Source: Flavobacterium sp.
GTDB lineage: Bacteria; Bacteroidota; Bacteroidia; Flavobacteriales; Flavobacteriaceae
Length of the DNA: 64,000 bases
Reading direction: 5' to 3'
NCBI RefSeq assembly: GCF_027484945.1
Contig: NZ_JAIXRZ010000017.1
Coordinates: forward strand, 1 to 64,000
Under the pieces are notes generated by a model. The model did not search any database. It was given only the letters and a program-made list of their open reading frames with translations, and was not told where the DNA came from. Below are positions 43,183 to 53,400 of this stretch, in pieces (position 1 is the stretch's first letter; every line of letters begins with the position of its first letter). The position numbers were made by a program, and so were the translations under genes.

Positions 43183-45216
43183 ATGAAAAAAATTACCGTA
43201 TTATTTACCCTATTTACAGCTTTATTTACACAGGCACAAGATACTTGTGGAACAGCTGTTGCAATTACTGCTGGAACACATGTGGTTACAGCTGTTGATG
43301 GCACAGAATTGCCACCTTCTATATGTGCAGCTAATGGTGCCTTAGGTACCGATGGAGCGGCAGAATGGTATACGTATACCCCAGCGCAAAACTATACTAT
43401 AATTTTAACAACCGATATAGCAGCTAACACTCCTCGAGTGGATACTCGTGTTCATGTATACACGGGAACTTGTGGTGCATTAACCTGTTTTGCAGGGGAT
43501 GATGATAGTGGAGCCAATTATTCGACAGTAGCAACCTTCAATGTTACTGCTGGTACTACCTACTATCTTGCTTGGGATAATCGTTGGACCAATGCTGGAT
43601 TTACATTCCAACTTTCTGAAAACCCCATAGTAGTTCCACCAACAACTCCTGTAAATTATACCGCTCAAACCGTTGCTAGCATCAACAGTGGCTATAACAT
43701 CTGTGTTGTTGACATGAACAATGACGGTTTGGATGATATTGTAGGTGTAAGTACAGGTTCGTTAAAAGTTCATTATCAAACGAGTACTCCTGGGACATTT
43801 AATATCGTGAACTACCCTTTTTCTAATGTGAACTTTTACCCCAATTGGAGTTTAGCTGCAGGTGATTACAATAAAGACGGATATAATGATTTGATGTTAG
43901 GCAATGGACAAGGAATATCGGTATTGACTTCTTCAAATAATGGCACAGCCTATATCGGTTATACTCCAGGTCAGTATATTTTTTGTCAACGCACCAATTT
44001 TGTCGACTTAAATAAAGACGGAAATTTGGATCTTTTCTCTTGTCATGATATTAATGAGAATGTATATTATCTTAATGATGGTGCTGGTAATTTAACGTAC
44101 TACCAATCTAATGTTACTCCAGGTGCTATGAATTTAAGTAGTGGTGGTGGGAATTATGCTACATTATTTACAGACTTTGATAATGATGGAGATTCAGATG
44201 TATTTATTTCAAAATGTTCGGGACCTCCATGCCAACTAATTCGTTATGATGGTGGAACAACCTACACTAATGTTTCGGCATTGACCGGATTAAATGTTAC
44301 TCCAATTCAAACATGGTCTTCGGGAATTGCTGATTTTGACAATGATGGGGACATGGACGTAATTATTACAGCAAGTGCAGGATTGCATAAATTTTTTAGA
44401 AACAACTTTGAAACAACAGGTACCTTGAGTGCTTTTACCAATATCACAACGGGATCGGGTTGGGACACTAATACGTCGGTTAATATTGACAATATTGCCT
44501 ACGATTTTGATAATGATGGTAAAGTTGACGTATTGGGTGGAGGAAACAAAATAATGTTTAACCAAGGTAACAATACATTTGCTCCTATTTCCTACTCTGG
44601 AATTGGAGTGGGTGCTGTTGGTGATTTAAACAATGACGGATTTTTAGATATCCAAACGGGAAGTACGATTCGTTATGCAGTTCCAAACGGCAATAACTGG
44701 ATTAAAGTTCGTTTAAATGGTATTCAAAGCAACAGTAATGGTATCGGTGCACGTGTAGAAATTTACGGAGCGTTCGGAAAACAAATTCGCGATATCCGCA
44801 GTGGAGAAGGGTTCCGATATATGAGCTCTTTAAATGCACATTTTGGAATTGGCACGAACACTGCTATTACGCAAGTAATTATCCGTTGGCCGTCTGGAAT
44901 TGTAGATACAATTAACAATCCAACAATCAACCAACGTTTAGATGTGGTTGAAGGTGCAACGTTAGCTAATACAACTTTTGATGCTAATGCGATGAGCGTA
45001 TTCCCTATTCCAGCTAAAAATAGTTTAACAATCAAAACAAAAGAAGGGTATACTGCAGTATCTGCTGAAATTTATGATTTAAATGGCCGTTTGGTTTTGG
45101 CTTCTGAAATTGAAAACGAAACCTTGTCTATCCAATCCTTAAATGATGGTACTTACTTATTAAAAGTAAAGGATAATAATGGAAACATTGCCACTCAAAA
45201 AATTGTAAAGAATTAA
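43183..45216 (+). CDS. Secreted FG-GAP/ASPIC repeat protein with T9SS type A sorting signal
   Basis: A 677-residue secreted protein (signal MKKITVLFTLFTALFTQAQ). After an N-terminal beta domain (20-150), FG-GAP/VCBS-type repeats run from about 155 to 510 with calcium loops such as DMNNDGLDDIVG, DYNKDGYNDLMLG and DFDNDGDMDVIIT. An ASPIC/UnbV domain follows (IKVRLNGIQSNSNGIGARVE, IRDIRSGEGFRYMSS, VIIRWPSGIVDTI). The last 75 residues are a type A sorting domain (VFPIPAKNSLTIKT, YDLNGRLVLA, GTYLLKVKDNNG) for type IX secretion. It follows the diheme cytochrome gene. Confidence 0.9.
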   Translation: MKKITVLFTLFTALFTQAQDTCGTAVAITAGTHVVTAVDGTELPPSICAANGALGTDGAAEWYTYTPAQNYTIILTTDIAANTPRVDTRVHVYTGTCGALTCFAGDDDSGANYSTVATFNVTAGTTYYLAWDNRWTNAGFTFQLSENPIVVPPTTPVNYTAQTVASINSGYNICVVDMNNDGLDDIVGVSTGSLKVHYQTSTPGTFNIVNYPFSNVNFYPNWSLAAGDYNKDGYNDLMLGNGQGISVLTSSNNGTAYIGYTPGQYIFCQRTNFVDLNKDGNLDLFSCHDINENVYYLNDGAGNLTYYQSNVTPGAMNLSSGGGNYATLFTDFDNDGDSDVFISKCSGPPCQLIRYDGGTTYTNVSALTGLNVTPIQTWSSGIADFDNDGDMDVIITASAGLHKFFRNNFETTGTLSAFTNITTGSGWDTNTSVNIDNIAYDFDNDGKVDVLGGGNKIMFNQGNNTFAPISYSGIGVGAVGDLNNDGFLDIQTGSTIRYAVPNGNNWIKVRLNGIQSNSNGIGARVEIYGAFGKQIRDIRSGEGFRYMSSLNAHFGIGTNTAITQVIIRWPSGIVDTINNPTINQRLDVVEGATLANTTFDANAMSVFPIPAKNSLTIKTKEGYTAVSAEIYDLNGRLVLASEIENETLSIQSLNDGTYLLKVKDNNGNIATQKIVKN

Positions 45217-45235
45217 GTTTTATAGTAATTTCCAT

Positions 45236-45268
45236 AAAAAAACCCTGATTTTTAAATCAGGGTTTTTT
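45236..45268. terminator. Bidirectional terminator between the T9SS protein and carB
   Basis: A 15-bp stem (AAAAAACCCTGATTT and its complement) with a very short loop lies between two convergent genes. Confidence 0.85.
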
Positions 45269-45346
45269 ATTGGTGTTTATTGTCCTGGAAAAAGTGGACT
45301 ATAAATCAAATTATTATGTCCACAAAAACGCAATGGTTGCTTTTAT

Positions 45347-48199
45347 TTATCTGGACAAGTACATTTTTCTACGAGCGTACAAGTCGTAAAACTGATCGTC
45401 TTTTAGATCTTCAATAAACAAAATACTTTCTCCAGTCGATTTCATTTCTGGTCCAAGTGCCTTATTCACATTTGGAAACTTATTAAAAGAGAATACCGGT
45501 TGCTTAATTGCAAATCCATTCAATTTTGGATTGAAAGTAAAATCGGTTACTTTCTTCGCTCCCAACATAACCTTGGTGGCAAAATTTACATAGGGTTCCC
45601 CATAAGCTTTAGCAATAAATGGAACGGTTCGAGATGCACGCGGATTAGCTTCAATTATATAAACGATATCGTCTTTAATTGCAAACTGAATATTGATTAA
45701 TCCAACCGTTTGTAGCGCTAATGCAATATTTTTGGTATGGTCTTTAATTTGCTGCATTACAAATTCACCCAAATTAAAGGGAGGAAGTGTTGCATTACTA
45801 TCGCCCGAGTGAATTCCACAGGGCTCGATATGCTCCATAATTCCAATTATATATACATTTTCCCCATCGCAAATCGCATCGGCCTCGGCTTCGATTGCCC
45901 CATCTAAATAGTAATCCAACAACAATTTATTATTGGGGATGTGTTTTAAAATCTCGATCACATGTTCTTCCAACTCTTGCTTATTGATCACAATCTTCAT
46001 CCCTTGGCCGCCAAGCACATACGAAGGACGAACTAATAAAGGGAATTCCAAAACATCGGCCAATTGAAGTGCTTGTTCTGCGTTTTCGGCTACACCAAAT
46101 TTTGGATACGGTATATTCAACTCTTTCAATAAGCCTGAAAAACGACCACGATCTTCTGCTAAATCAAGAGCATCATAACTTGTTCCAAAAATTTTAATTC
46201 CATAACGGTTTAATTTTTCAGCCAATTTCAGAGCTGTTTGCCCTCCCAATTGAACAATTACTCCATCGGGCTTTTCATGTTGGATAATGTCGTAAATATG
46301 TTCCCAAAATACTGGCTCAAAGTACAATTTATCAGCCGTATCAAAGTCGGTCGAAACCGTTTCAGGATTACAGTTAATCATAATCGTCTCATAACCGCAT
46401 TCTTTGGCCGCCAAAACCCCATGAACACAGGAGTAGTCAAACTCGATTCCTTGGCCAATTCGATTGGGTCCAGACCCAAGAACAACTACTTTTTTACGAT
46501 CGGAAACCTGACTTTCATTCGCGGTATATCGATTTCCTGCTGCTGTTTCAATTTCAGCTTCAAAAGTCGAATAATAATAAGGTGTTTGTGCTTTAAATTC
46601 GGCCGCACAAGTGTCTACTAATTTATACACGCGTCGAATATTCATTTCTTCACGTAAACGGTACACCTGACTCTCTAAACAGCCCAACATGTGCGCAATT
46701 TGACGGTCGCCATATCCTTTTTGTTTCGCTTCCAATAATAATTCTTTTGGCAACGTATCAACCCGGTAGTTGGCAATTTCTTTTTCTAATAAATACAATT
46801 CTTCGTATTGCTTCAAAAACCATAAATCAATCTTGGTAATTTCATGAATACGACTCAACGGAATACCCATTTGGATTGCATCATAGATAACAAACACGCG
46901 ATCCCAACTCGCATGCGTTAATTTCTCAATAATTTGTTCGTAATTTTTATATCCTTTACCATCAGCACCCAATCCGTTACGCTTAATTTCTAGGGATTGC
47001 GTCGCTTTGTGCAATGCCTCTTGGAAGGATCGACCAATACCCATCACCTCGCCTACTGATTTCATTTGCAACCCTAAGGTACGATCAGCCCCTTCAAATT
47101 TATCGAAATTCCAACGGGGTATTTTTACAATTACATAATCCAATGTAGGTTCAAACAACGCAGAAGTGGACTTCGTAATTTGATTTTGCAATTCATCTAA
47201 GGTATATCCTAATGCTAATTTTGTAGCAATTTTTGCAATTGGATAACCCGTTGCCTTCGACGCAAGAGCAGACGATCGCGAAACACGCGGATTGATTTCT
47301 ATTGCAACAATATCCTCTTTCTCATCCGGAGAAACCGCAAATTGCACATTGCAACCTCCCGCAAAATTTCCAATAGAACGCATCATATGAATAGCCATAT
47401 CGCGCATTTTTTGGAAGGTAGTATCCGATAAAGTCATTGCTGGCGCAACCGTTATGGAATCACCCGTATGAATCCCCATTGGATCCATATTTTCGATGGA
47501 ACAAATAATTACAACATTGTCATTTTTGTCGCGCAACAATTCGAGTTCATATTCTTTCCAACCCAAGAGCGCTTTATCAATCAATACCTCATGAATAGGC
47601 GACGCCTCCAAGCCACGGGTTAATAATTCATCAAAATCTTCTTTACGGTGCACAAAAGCCGCTCCTGTTCCTCCCAATGTAAAGGAAGGACGAATCACTA
47701 AAGGAAAACCAAACTCCTGGGCAATTTCTTTGCCTTTTAAGAATGAATTTGCCGTTTTAGCAGGCGCATAAGGAATTCCAATTTCACTCAATAATGTTTT
47801 AAATTGGTCGCGGTCTTCGGTTACATTAATCGCATTAATATCTACCCCAATTAACCGTACACCAAAATCTTTCCAAATACCCTTTTCTTCGGCTTCCAAA
47901 CATAAGTTCAACGCGGTTTGACCACCCATAGTAGGCAATACGGCATCAATAGAAGGGTGTGCTTTTAAAATTTCAATAATGGATTTTGTCGTTAACGGCT
48001 TTAAATAGATATGATCCGCCATTGCTGGGTCGGTCATAATCGTTGCCGGATTTGAATTGATTAAAATAACTTCAATTCCTTCTTCTCGAAGCGAACGGGC
48101 GGATTGTGACCCAGAATAATCAAATTCACAGGCCTGACCAATGATAATCGGACCTGAACCAATAATCAAAACGGATTTGATAGCGGAATCTTTTGGCAT
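45347..48199 (-). CDS. carB: Carbamoyl-phosphate synthase large subunit lacking the regulatory domain
   Basis: A 950-residue large subunit, with the glutamine-dependent small subunit not in the window. Together they make carbamoyl phosphate for pyrimidine and arginine synthesis. The two ATP-grasp halves are complete: IIGSGPIIIGQACEFDYSGS and MGGQTALNLCLE in the first, VLGSGPNRIGQGIEFDYSC and QLGGQTALKLAEKL in the second. The chain stops after the second half (GESILFIEDLKDDQFYDLYA), so the C-terminal MGS allosteric domain of E. coli CarB (1073 residues) is absent. The short form appears to be the usual flavobacterial one, not a truncation. Confidence 0.96.
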   Translation of the reverse strand: MPKDSAIKSVLIIGSGPIIIGQACEFDYSGSQSARSLREEGIEVILINSNPATIMTDPAMADHIYLKPLTTKSIIEILKAHPSIDAVLPTMGGQTALNLCLEAEEKGIWKDFGVRLIGVDINAINVTEDRDQFKTLLSEIGIPYAPAKTANSFLKGKEIAQEFGFPLVIRPSFTLGGTGAAFVHRKEDFDELLTRGLEASPIHEVLIDKALLGWKEYELELLRDKNDNVVIICSIENMDPMGIHTGDSITVAPAMTLSDTTFQKMRDMAIHMMRSIGNFAGGCNVQFAVSPDEKEDIVAIEINPRVSRSSALASKATGYPIAKIATKLALGYTLDELQNQITKSTSALFEPTLDYVIVKIPRWNFDKFEGADRTLGLQMKSVGEVMGIGRSFQEALHKATQSLEIKRNGLGADGKGYKNYEQIIEKLTHASWDRVFVIYDAIQMGIPLSRIHEITKIDLWFLKQYEELYLLEKEIANYRVDTLPKELLLEAKQKGYGDRQIAHMLGCLESQVYRLREEMNIRRVYKLVDTCAAEFKAQTPYYYSTFEAEIETAAGNRYTANESQVSDRKKVVVLGSGPNRIGQGIEFDYSCVHGVLAAKECGYETIMINCNPETVSTDFDTADKLYFEPVFWEHIYDIIQHEKPDGVIVQLGGQTALKLAEKLNRYGIKIFGTSYDALDLAEDRGRFSGLLKELNIPYPKFGVAENAEQALQLADVLEFPLLVRPSYVLGGQGMKIVINKQELEEHVIEILKHIPNNKLLLDYYLDGAIEAEADAICDGENVYIIGIMEHIEPCGIHSGDSNATLPPFNLGEFVMQQIKDHTKNIALALQTVGLINIQFAIKDDIVYIIEANPRASRTVPFIAKAYGEPYVNFATKVMLGAKKVTDFTFNPKLNGFAIKQPVFSFNKFPNVNKALGPEMKSTGESILFIEDLKDDQFYDLYARRKMYLSR

Positions 48200-48307
48200 G
48201 TTGTGGTGTAGTTTAGTTGGTTTTAGTTGTGTTTGTCAAAATTAGTCGGTTTTCAAAACTTTTAAAAAAATCGAAAGTGTCAACTTATCAATAGTTATAA
48301 ACAGTAT

Positions 48308-48342
48308 AAAAAAAAGGCGCTACTAAAAAAAGTAACGCCTTT
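48308..48342 (-). terminator. Terminator of rpmH
   Basis: A stem AAAGGCG / CGCCTTT with inner TACT/AGTA pairing; on the minus strand a T run follows. It lies 20 bp after the rpmH stop. Confidence 0.75.
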
Positions 48343-48361
48343 ATATATGATTAATTAATCA

Positions 48362-48523
48362 TTATTTTTTGTGTCTTGGTTCAGAAGAAACAGTCAATTT
48401 ATGTCTTCCTTTAGCACGACGACGAGCAAGGACTTTTCTACCATTTGCAGTAGCCATTCTTTCCATAAACCCGTGTTTATTTCTTCTTTTTCTTTTCGAG
48501 GGTTGAAATGTTCTTTTACTCAT
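48362..48523 (-). CDS. rpmH: 50S ribosomal protein L34
   Basis: A 53-residue protein with the full L34 signature: [20 protein letters not shown], then [20 protein letters not shown]. It is a basic component of the large ribosomal subunit. The C-terminal extension VSSEPRHKK is of the Bacteroidota type. It is followed by its own terminator and is divergent from the TPR-protein gene. Confidence 0.98.
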   Translation of the reverse strand: MSKRTFQPSKRKRRNKHGFMERMATANGRKVLARRRAKGRHKLTVSSEPRHKK

Positions 48524-48647
48524 TGCTTGCTATCTTTAAATCCTGATAAATATTCTTCGATTACGGCTTTTCAAAACCGAGTGCAAATATACAAAGCTTT
48601 TTAATACTTGCAAGTGCTTTTTTAAAAATATTTTAAATTCCTTTTAG

Positions 48648-48655
48648 TACATTTG
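48648..48655 (+). promoter_or_regulatory. -7 promoter box for the TPR-like membrane protein gene
   Basis: TACATTTG matches TAnnTTTG and ends 19 nt before the ATG at 48675. Confidence 0.55.
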
Positions 48656-48674
48656 CAACATAAATTAAATAAAT

Positions 48675-49190
48675 ATGTTTCATAGAAATATCAAAATCCT
48701 ATTAACCGTTTTAATTTTTGCTTTAGCGGTATGGCAATTTACTGAAAACAATATTGGAAATGGCATCTTTTTATGTCTAGTATCGCTACTTCCTTTAGCA
48801 TTATATTTTCGTAATGAATATATATTATTGGCATTTTTGCAAATGCGTAAACAAAATTTTCCTGGCGCCCAAAAATGGTTAGCCAAAATTAAAAATCCGG
48901 AAACCGCTTTAATAAAAAAACAACAAGGCTATTACAATTACCTTCAAGGTTTGATGGTGGCGCAAACCAACTTGAATCAAGCCGAGAAATTCTTTAAAAA
49001 AGCGATTGAATTAGGTTTAAACATGGACATGGATCTAGCCGTAGCCAAACTTAACTTAGCGGGAATTGCACTTTCTCGTCGTCGCAAATTAGAAGCAACC
49101 AACCTCATTAACGAAGTGAAAAAGTTGGACAAACAAGGGATGCTTAAAGAGCAAATCACGATGATGAAAGACCAAATGAAACGTATCTAA
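48675..49190 (+). CDS. Membrane-anchored TPR-like protein of unknown function
   Basis: A 171-residue protein. The first 55 residues form two hydrophobic helices (ILLTVLIFALAVWQF, GIFLCLVSLLPLALYF). The rest is helical with TPR-like spacing (GYYNYLQGLMVAQTNLNQAE, KFFKKAIELGLN, AVAKLNLAGIALSRRRKLEA). It is a conserved-looking flavobacterial protein with no assigned role. The gene is single and is followed by a terminator. Confidence 0.75.
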   Translation: MFHRNIKILLTVLIFALAVWQFTENNIGNGIFLCLVSLLPLALYFRNEYILLAFLQMRKQNFPGAQKWLAKIKNPETALIKKQQGYYNYLQGLMVAQTNLNQAEKFFKKAIELGLNMDMDLAVAKLNLAGIALSRRRKLEATNLINEVKKLDKQGMLKEQITMMKDQMKRI

Positions 49191-49194
49191 CACA

Positions 49195-49218
49195 AGACTC
49201 CGAAAGGGGTCTTTTTTT
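49195..49218 (+). terminator. Terminator after the TPR-like gene
   Basis: A stem AGACTCC / GGGGTCT (one G-T) with a GAAA loop is followed by seven T residues. Confidence 0.75.
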
Positions 49219-49561
49219 ATGCTTATTGTTCAAGCACATTAACACACTAACGGTATCGTTTGAGTGTATTTTGGTTTTATTGTAAATTTTAGATTAGAAA
49301 TTATAATTCTGCTAAAGAGAAGCTTGTGGAATATCCCATTTATTTGTTTCGAGAAAAGAAGATAGAAAAAACACTTGTCTTCAATTGTTTTGGAACTAAT
49401 TGCTGAGGGCTGACCGCTAAAATTCAGTCTACAATCCACAATCTACAATCAAAAGATGGCAATAATAAAAATGGCTTCAAATTAATTTTAAATCAATATT
49501 CAATAAATGTAAAACATTACCTGTAAAACTTTACTATATTTGATGTAGTAAAATAAAAAAA
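49219..49561. other. Intergenic region before the caspase locus
   Basis: AT-rich with no supported gene. A 7-bp direct repeat TCTACAA-TCCACAA-TCTACAA lies at 49428-49448. A -7 box TATATTTG at 49535-49542, 19 nt before the ATG at 49562, is the likely start of transcription into the lipoprotein and propeller-caspase genes. Confidence 0.55.
49535..49542 (+). promoter_or_regulatory. -7 promoter box of the lipoprotein/propeller-caspase operon
   Basis: TATATTTG is a perfect TAnnTTTG match 19 nt before the ATG. No clear -33 TTG is seen at the right distance. Confidence 0.55.
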
Positions 49562-50464
49562 ATGAGAAAAGTATTGGTTATCATTGCATTACTACCTTTT
49601 GTAGCGTGCTCTACGCACAAGCGCTCACACATTAAAGCCGATGAACAATTTGTCGTTGAATTAAAAAAACCTGCTTCACGAGGGGGTGCATTAGAATTGG
49701 CGTTGCAGGGTTTATTCATTGGGGCAAATTATATTGCTGAAAAAACATCCAATTCCCTTACAAGTTCTTATGTAAAGTCCATTTCAATCAACGATTACTA
49801 CTATACCGACGATTCGGGTAAACCTGAAAAAACCTATCAAAAAATTCACATCAAAAAATTCGCCAAACCCATTAAACCCGAAGATAAAGTTGCATTGGGT
49901 GAAGGATTAAAATCTGAATATGAGGCGCTACCAAAAACTAGAGGTTCTAATTCAAGTTTGGAACTATCGGATGTAATTCGAACAGAAAATGACGATTTGC
50001 TTAATTTTCATGCGGTAATTGAACTTATTAGTGATCCCGAAAATCCCGGCATTACGCGATTGAGCTTTAATGAGTTGCGAATTCTTTTTTCAAAAACTCG
50101 AATTTATACCGACGAAAATCTTAATGCTAAAATCTCAATTGCAATTGAAGGACAATGGCGTAGTACCGATGGATCACCAATGGTTAAGAAACTTATTGAA
50201 CAATCCTATGAATTTCACAATCTAAAATATGGTTATGAAAATCAAATTTCAGAACCCATCCTATCGCCTTGGTATTACGACATTCCCATTACCTCTGAAA
50301 TTGAAAATAATTCCAAATATGGTTTAGTCAATGTAACCATTCAAGTCGAAGAGTTTGAAGGAGGTAAAAGTAAATACATTAATAAACTCCCTGGAATTTT
50401 AAGTGATAATAAAACAAAAATTGTTAAAGACGGTGCTTCTGTAATTGAGAAAATTATTAAGTAA
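49562..50464 (+). CDS. Lipoprotein of unknown function, partner of the propeller-caspase
   Basis: A 300-residue lipoprotein (lipobox in ALLPFVACSTH). I do not recognise a family. The N-terminal part has a small Gly/Ala-rich segment (GGALELALQGLFIGANYI) that could contact the membrane. The rest is mixed beta (SISINDYYYTDDSGKP, FHAVIELISDPENPGI, LVNVTIQVEEFEGG). Its stop codon overlaps the start of the 1038-residue caspase gene (the A of TAA is the A of ATG), so the two products are very likely made together. It ends with a short helical tail, VIEKIIK. Confidence 0.8.
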   Translation: MRKVLVIIALLPFVACSTHKRSHIKADEQFVVELKKPASRGGALELALQGLFIGANYIAEKTSNSLTSSYVKSISINDYYYTDDSGKPEKTYQKIHIKKFAKPIKPEDKVALGEGLKSEYEALPKTRGSNSSLELSDVIRTENDDLLNFHAVIELISDPENPGITRLSFNELRILFSKTRIYTDENLNAKISIAIEGQWRSTDGSPMVKKLIEQSYEFHNLKYGYENQISEPILSPWYYDIPITSEIENNSKYGLVNVTIQVEEFEGGKSKYINKLPGILSDNKTKIVKDGASVIEKIIK

Positions 50465-53400
50465 TGCGTTTTTTATTTTTGTTCATTTCATGTAACTTAC
50501 TTTTTTCACAAAAAGTAAGTGTTCATCCTTTAGACACTATTCCTCCTTCATCTAATTATTTTGTAGGTTCATTTATGCCCAATGACAATTGGATTGTTTA
50601 TGGAACCCCTCACCAAACTTTAACCACTTCATTTAAGTACTATAGCAAAGGAACATTTCACAACCGATTTTCACAATTTGCTTTTAACGAATATTTACAA
50701 CAAAAATTCAAAACCGCTGAACTAATTCGAGAAATACGATACCTTAATACAAATACGGGCAAAGCTTTGTTTTTTAACAACGATATCGATTATTTACAAC
50801 AAAAGTATTACATCTATTCTTACGATTTCATCAATGACCAACTTGAGGTAGTATTGGACTTGAACGAAAAATATTTACCCGAAATTTTGGATTATCACGA
50901 ATCGACCAATCAATTGCTTTTGAGCAATGAACCTTACCATCCAAATTATTCAAATCCCCAAAATGTTTATTTAATACAAAATAAAACTAGTATTCAACTT
51001 AACGGGAAATTTAAACATGTAAAATTTTCAACAAACGGAAAATTCATACTAACGATAAATGAAAGCGATCTATTAGAAATAATTGATACACAATTAAACC
51101 ATAGTTTAACTTACAAACTTATTCCTGGAACCTATACGGTTAATAGCTGGGGTGAAGCCAATTTTTTAGTTTCTAATACTCATCATTCATCTCTACCCAA
51201 TCGTTGTTTAAAAGAGACCATCGTTTTGAATTTAGATCAAAACAACCAATACCAAACAGAAACAAAAGATTGTAGCTATGTAACCCATTTGGTGAATAAA
51301 AAGGACGCCGTTGCTATTTATTTAGAAGATGTTGGACTAGTCATCAACCAAAAAAAAATGCCCCTCATTTTTACGAATCCACCGAAAGCAATTTCGTTTA
51401 ACGACGATACTTCAAAAATTATGATTAGTTTTCACGAAGGTAAAATTGGGATCTATGACACGACAACTTTTGAAGAACTTGGCGGGATGTACCATCCTTC
51501 GCAGAAAGAACATCTATTCTATAGTTCAAATGGTTTCTATTTTAGCAATACCAATGCTGAACAATTTTTATATGCCACTTCAAATAATAAAAGAATACAA
51601 CTTTCAACAGTTGATAGCCAAGTTTTTAATCCAATAGCAGTATTAAACATATTTGGCAAACCCGATGCGAATTATGTTGCAATACTCAAAAAAGCCATAG
51701 AATTACGAAAGGATAAAAAAGATTTAGACGTCAATTTTTCGCAGAATTCTTCCAATTCTATTGAACCAGTCAATACCAATAGACAAACGGGGACAAATTT
51801 ATATGTATTAACTATAGGTGTAGCTGACTATATACAGAGCGAATACAATCTAACGTTTGCAGATAAAGATGCATTAGACATTGCTGATTTGTATGGAAAA
51901 CTTGATACGGAAACTGAATTGTATTATCAAAAGAAATTTTTTGGAAATCGATTTACCTTACAATTTTTAAACCGCAAGTTCGAGTATCGCATGAAAAGAC
52001 ACTTGAGCACGGATCTTTCACTTGGCAATTGGTTTACAATTCAAAATGACAATACCAAATGGCTGGAAATTAGGGCTAATGAGGCATTGATTTGGGACTT
52101 TAAATCAGAAAAAATTGAGCCAATTCAATTACCCAATGGATTCCATCTAGATTTTTTTTCAAAAGAAAACAGTGTTTTTTTTCATCCAGATTCAAATAAA
52201 TTCTATGTGCGTGATGGTGATTTTGTATTTTACCAATACGACAAACTCACCAGTTCTTTTCAAAGAACTGAGCTCCCATTTAAAGTGAAAGACTACTATT
52301 CTAATTTTTATCAACCCATCAACAATGAGCAATGGGTCTATATTGAAGATATGCAAGATGGAACCTATCAACTTTCCATGGGTAAATGCAATTCGACAAA
52401 TTTGGAATTGTTCACGTTTGATTTGAAAATATTTTATGATTATAATCGTACTACACTTTTAAATAGTGACCCAAATTATAGTCCACAATTTAAATGTATT
52501 TCTTCCAAAGGTGATCAGATTATCTATACCTTAAATAATGAAATTTTTTTAATCGATAGTAAAAATAATGCGACCCCTATTCGATTGCCTATTGTAGTTG
52601 ATTCGAGTGATGATATAGCAATATCGGCAACGAATACACTGAGTATTTTACACTCAACGAATGGAAATTATCAAAATCATATCACCGTATATTCATTTGA
52701 CGGTACTGTATTGGAAACTTCTTCAATTGAGGAAGGAAATCAATTTAATACCCGTGGGATTTCTATACATGATGCTAATCCGTGTTGGATTAAAGAATCA
52801 AAGGGAATATTGGAATCAAACTACTTTACCACTTCGAATAATTTGGCTCGTTATAACCCATTCTCATTTCAACAGGTAAACGTAGCAAGTCTAATAAACA
52901 ATCAAGCAACCGCTCAAGCGGTTAAAGAAAAATTTCCACTGTTTTTTAAAGGTGTAAAACCTGAAGATGAAGTAATTGTTTTTTTAGCCGGACATGGTGT
53001 TTTGGATGCTAATAACAAGTATTACTTTGCACCCCATGATATGGATTTTAATCAGATTTCAAAAAAAGGAATTGGTTTTGAATTTTTGATTGAGCAGTTA
53101 AAATCTTTGCCCACAAAGAATAAACTTCTTTTAATGGACACTTGCCACTCTGGAAATACTTTAGATTTAGAAACCTCAACAAACTCGAATGCAGCCGAAA
53201 AGGGAAATATGGGCGTGCGAGGAAGTATCTCAAAAGGGATCAATCAGAAAACAGCATTTAAATTATCTGATGTGGTTTACTCGGTTTTTGACAATTTTTT
53301 ATCTACAAGTAGTGTAACTATACTTTCTGCTTCATCTGGTGGAGACGTAGCTTATGAAAATGAAAACTTGGGAAATGGTGCTTTTACTACTGCCTATTTA

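Noticed and set aside
45347-48199. carB as a truncated pseudogene
   Set aside because: Both ATP-grasp halves are complete and the end matches the short form expected in Flavobacteriia.
49239-49439. 66-codon minus-strand frame before the caspase locus
   Set aside because: No domain or promoter, AT-rich low-complexity composition, and it covers the 7-bp direct repeat.
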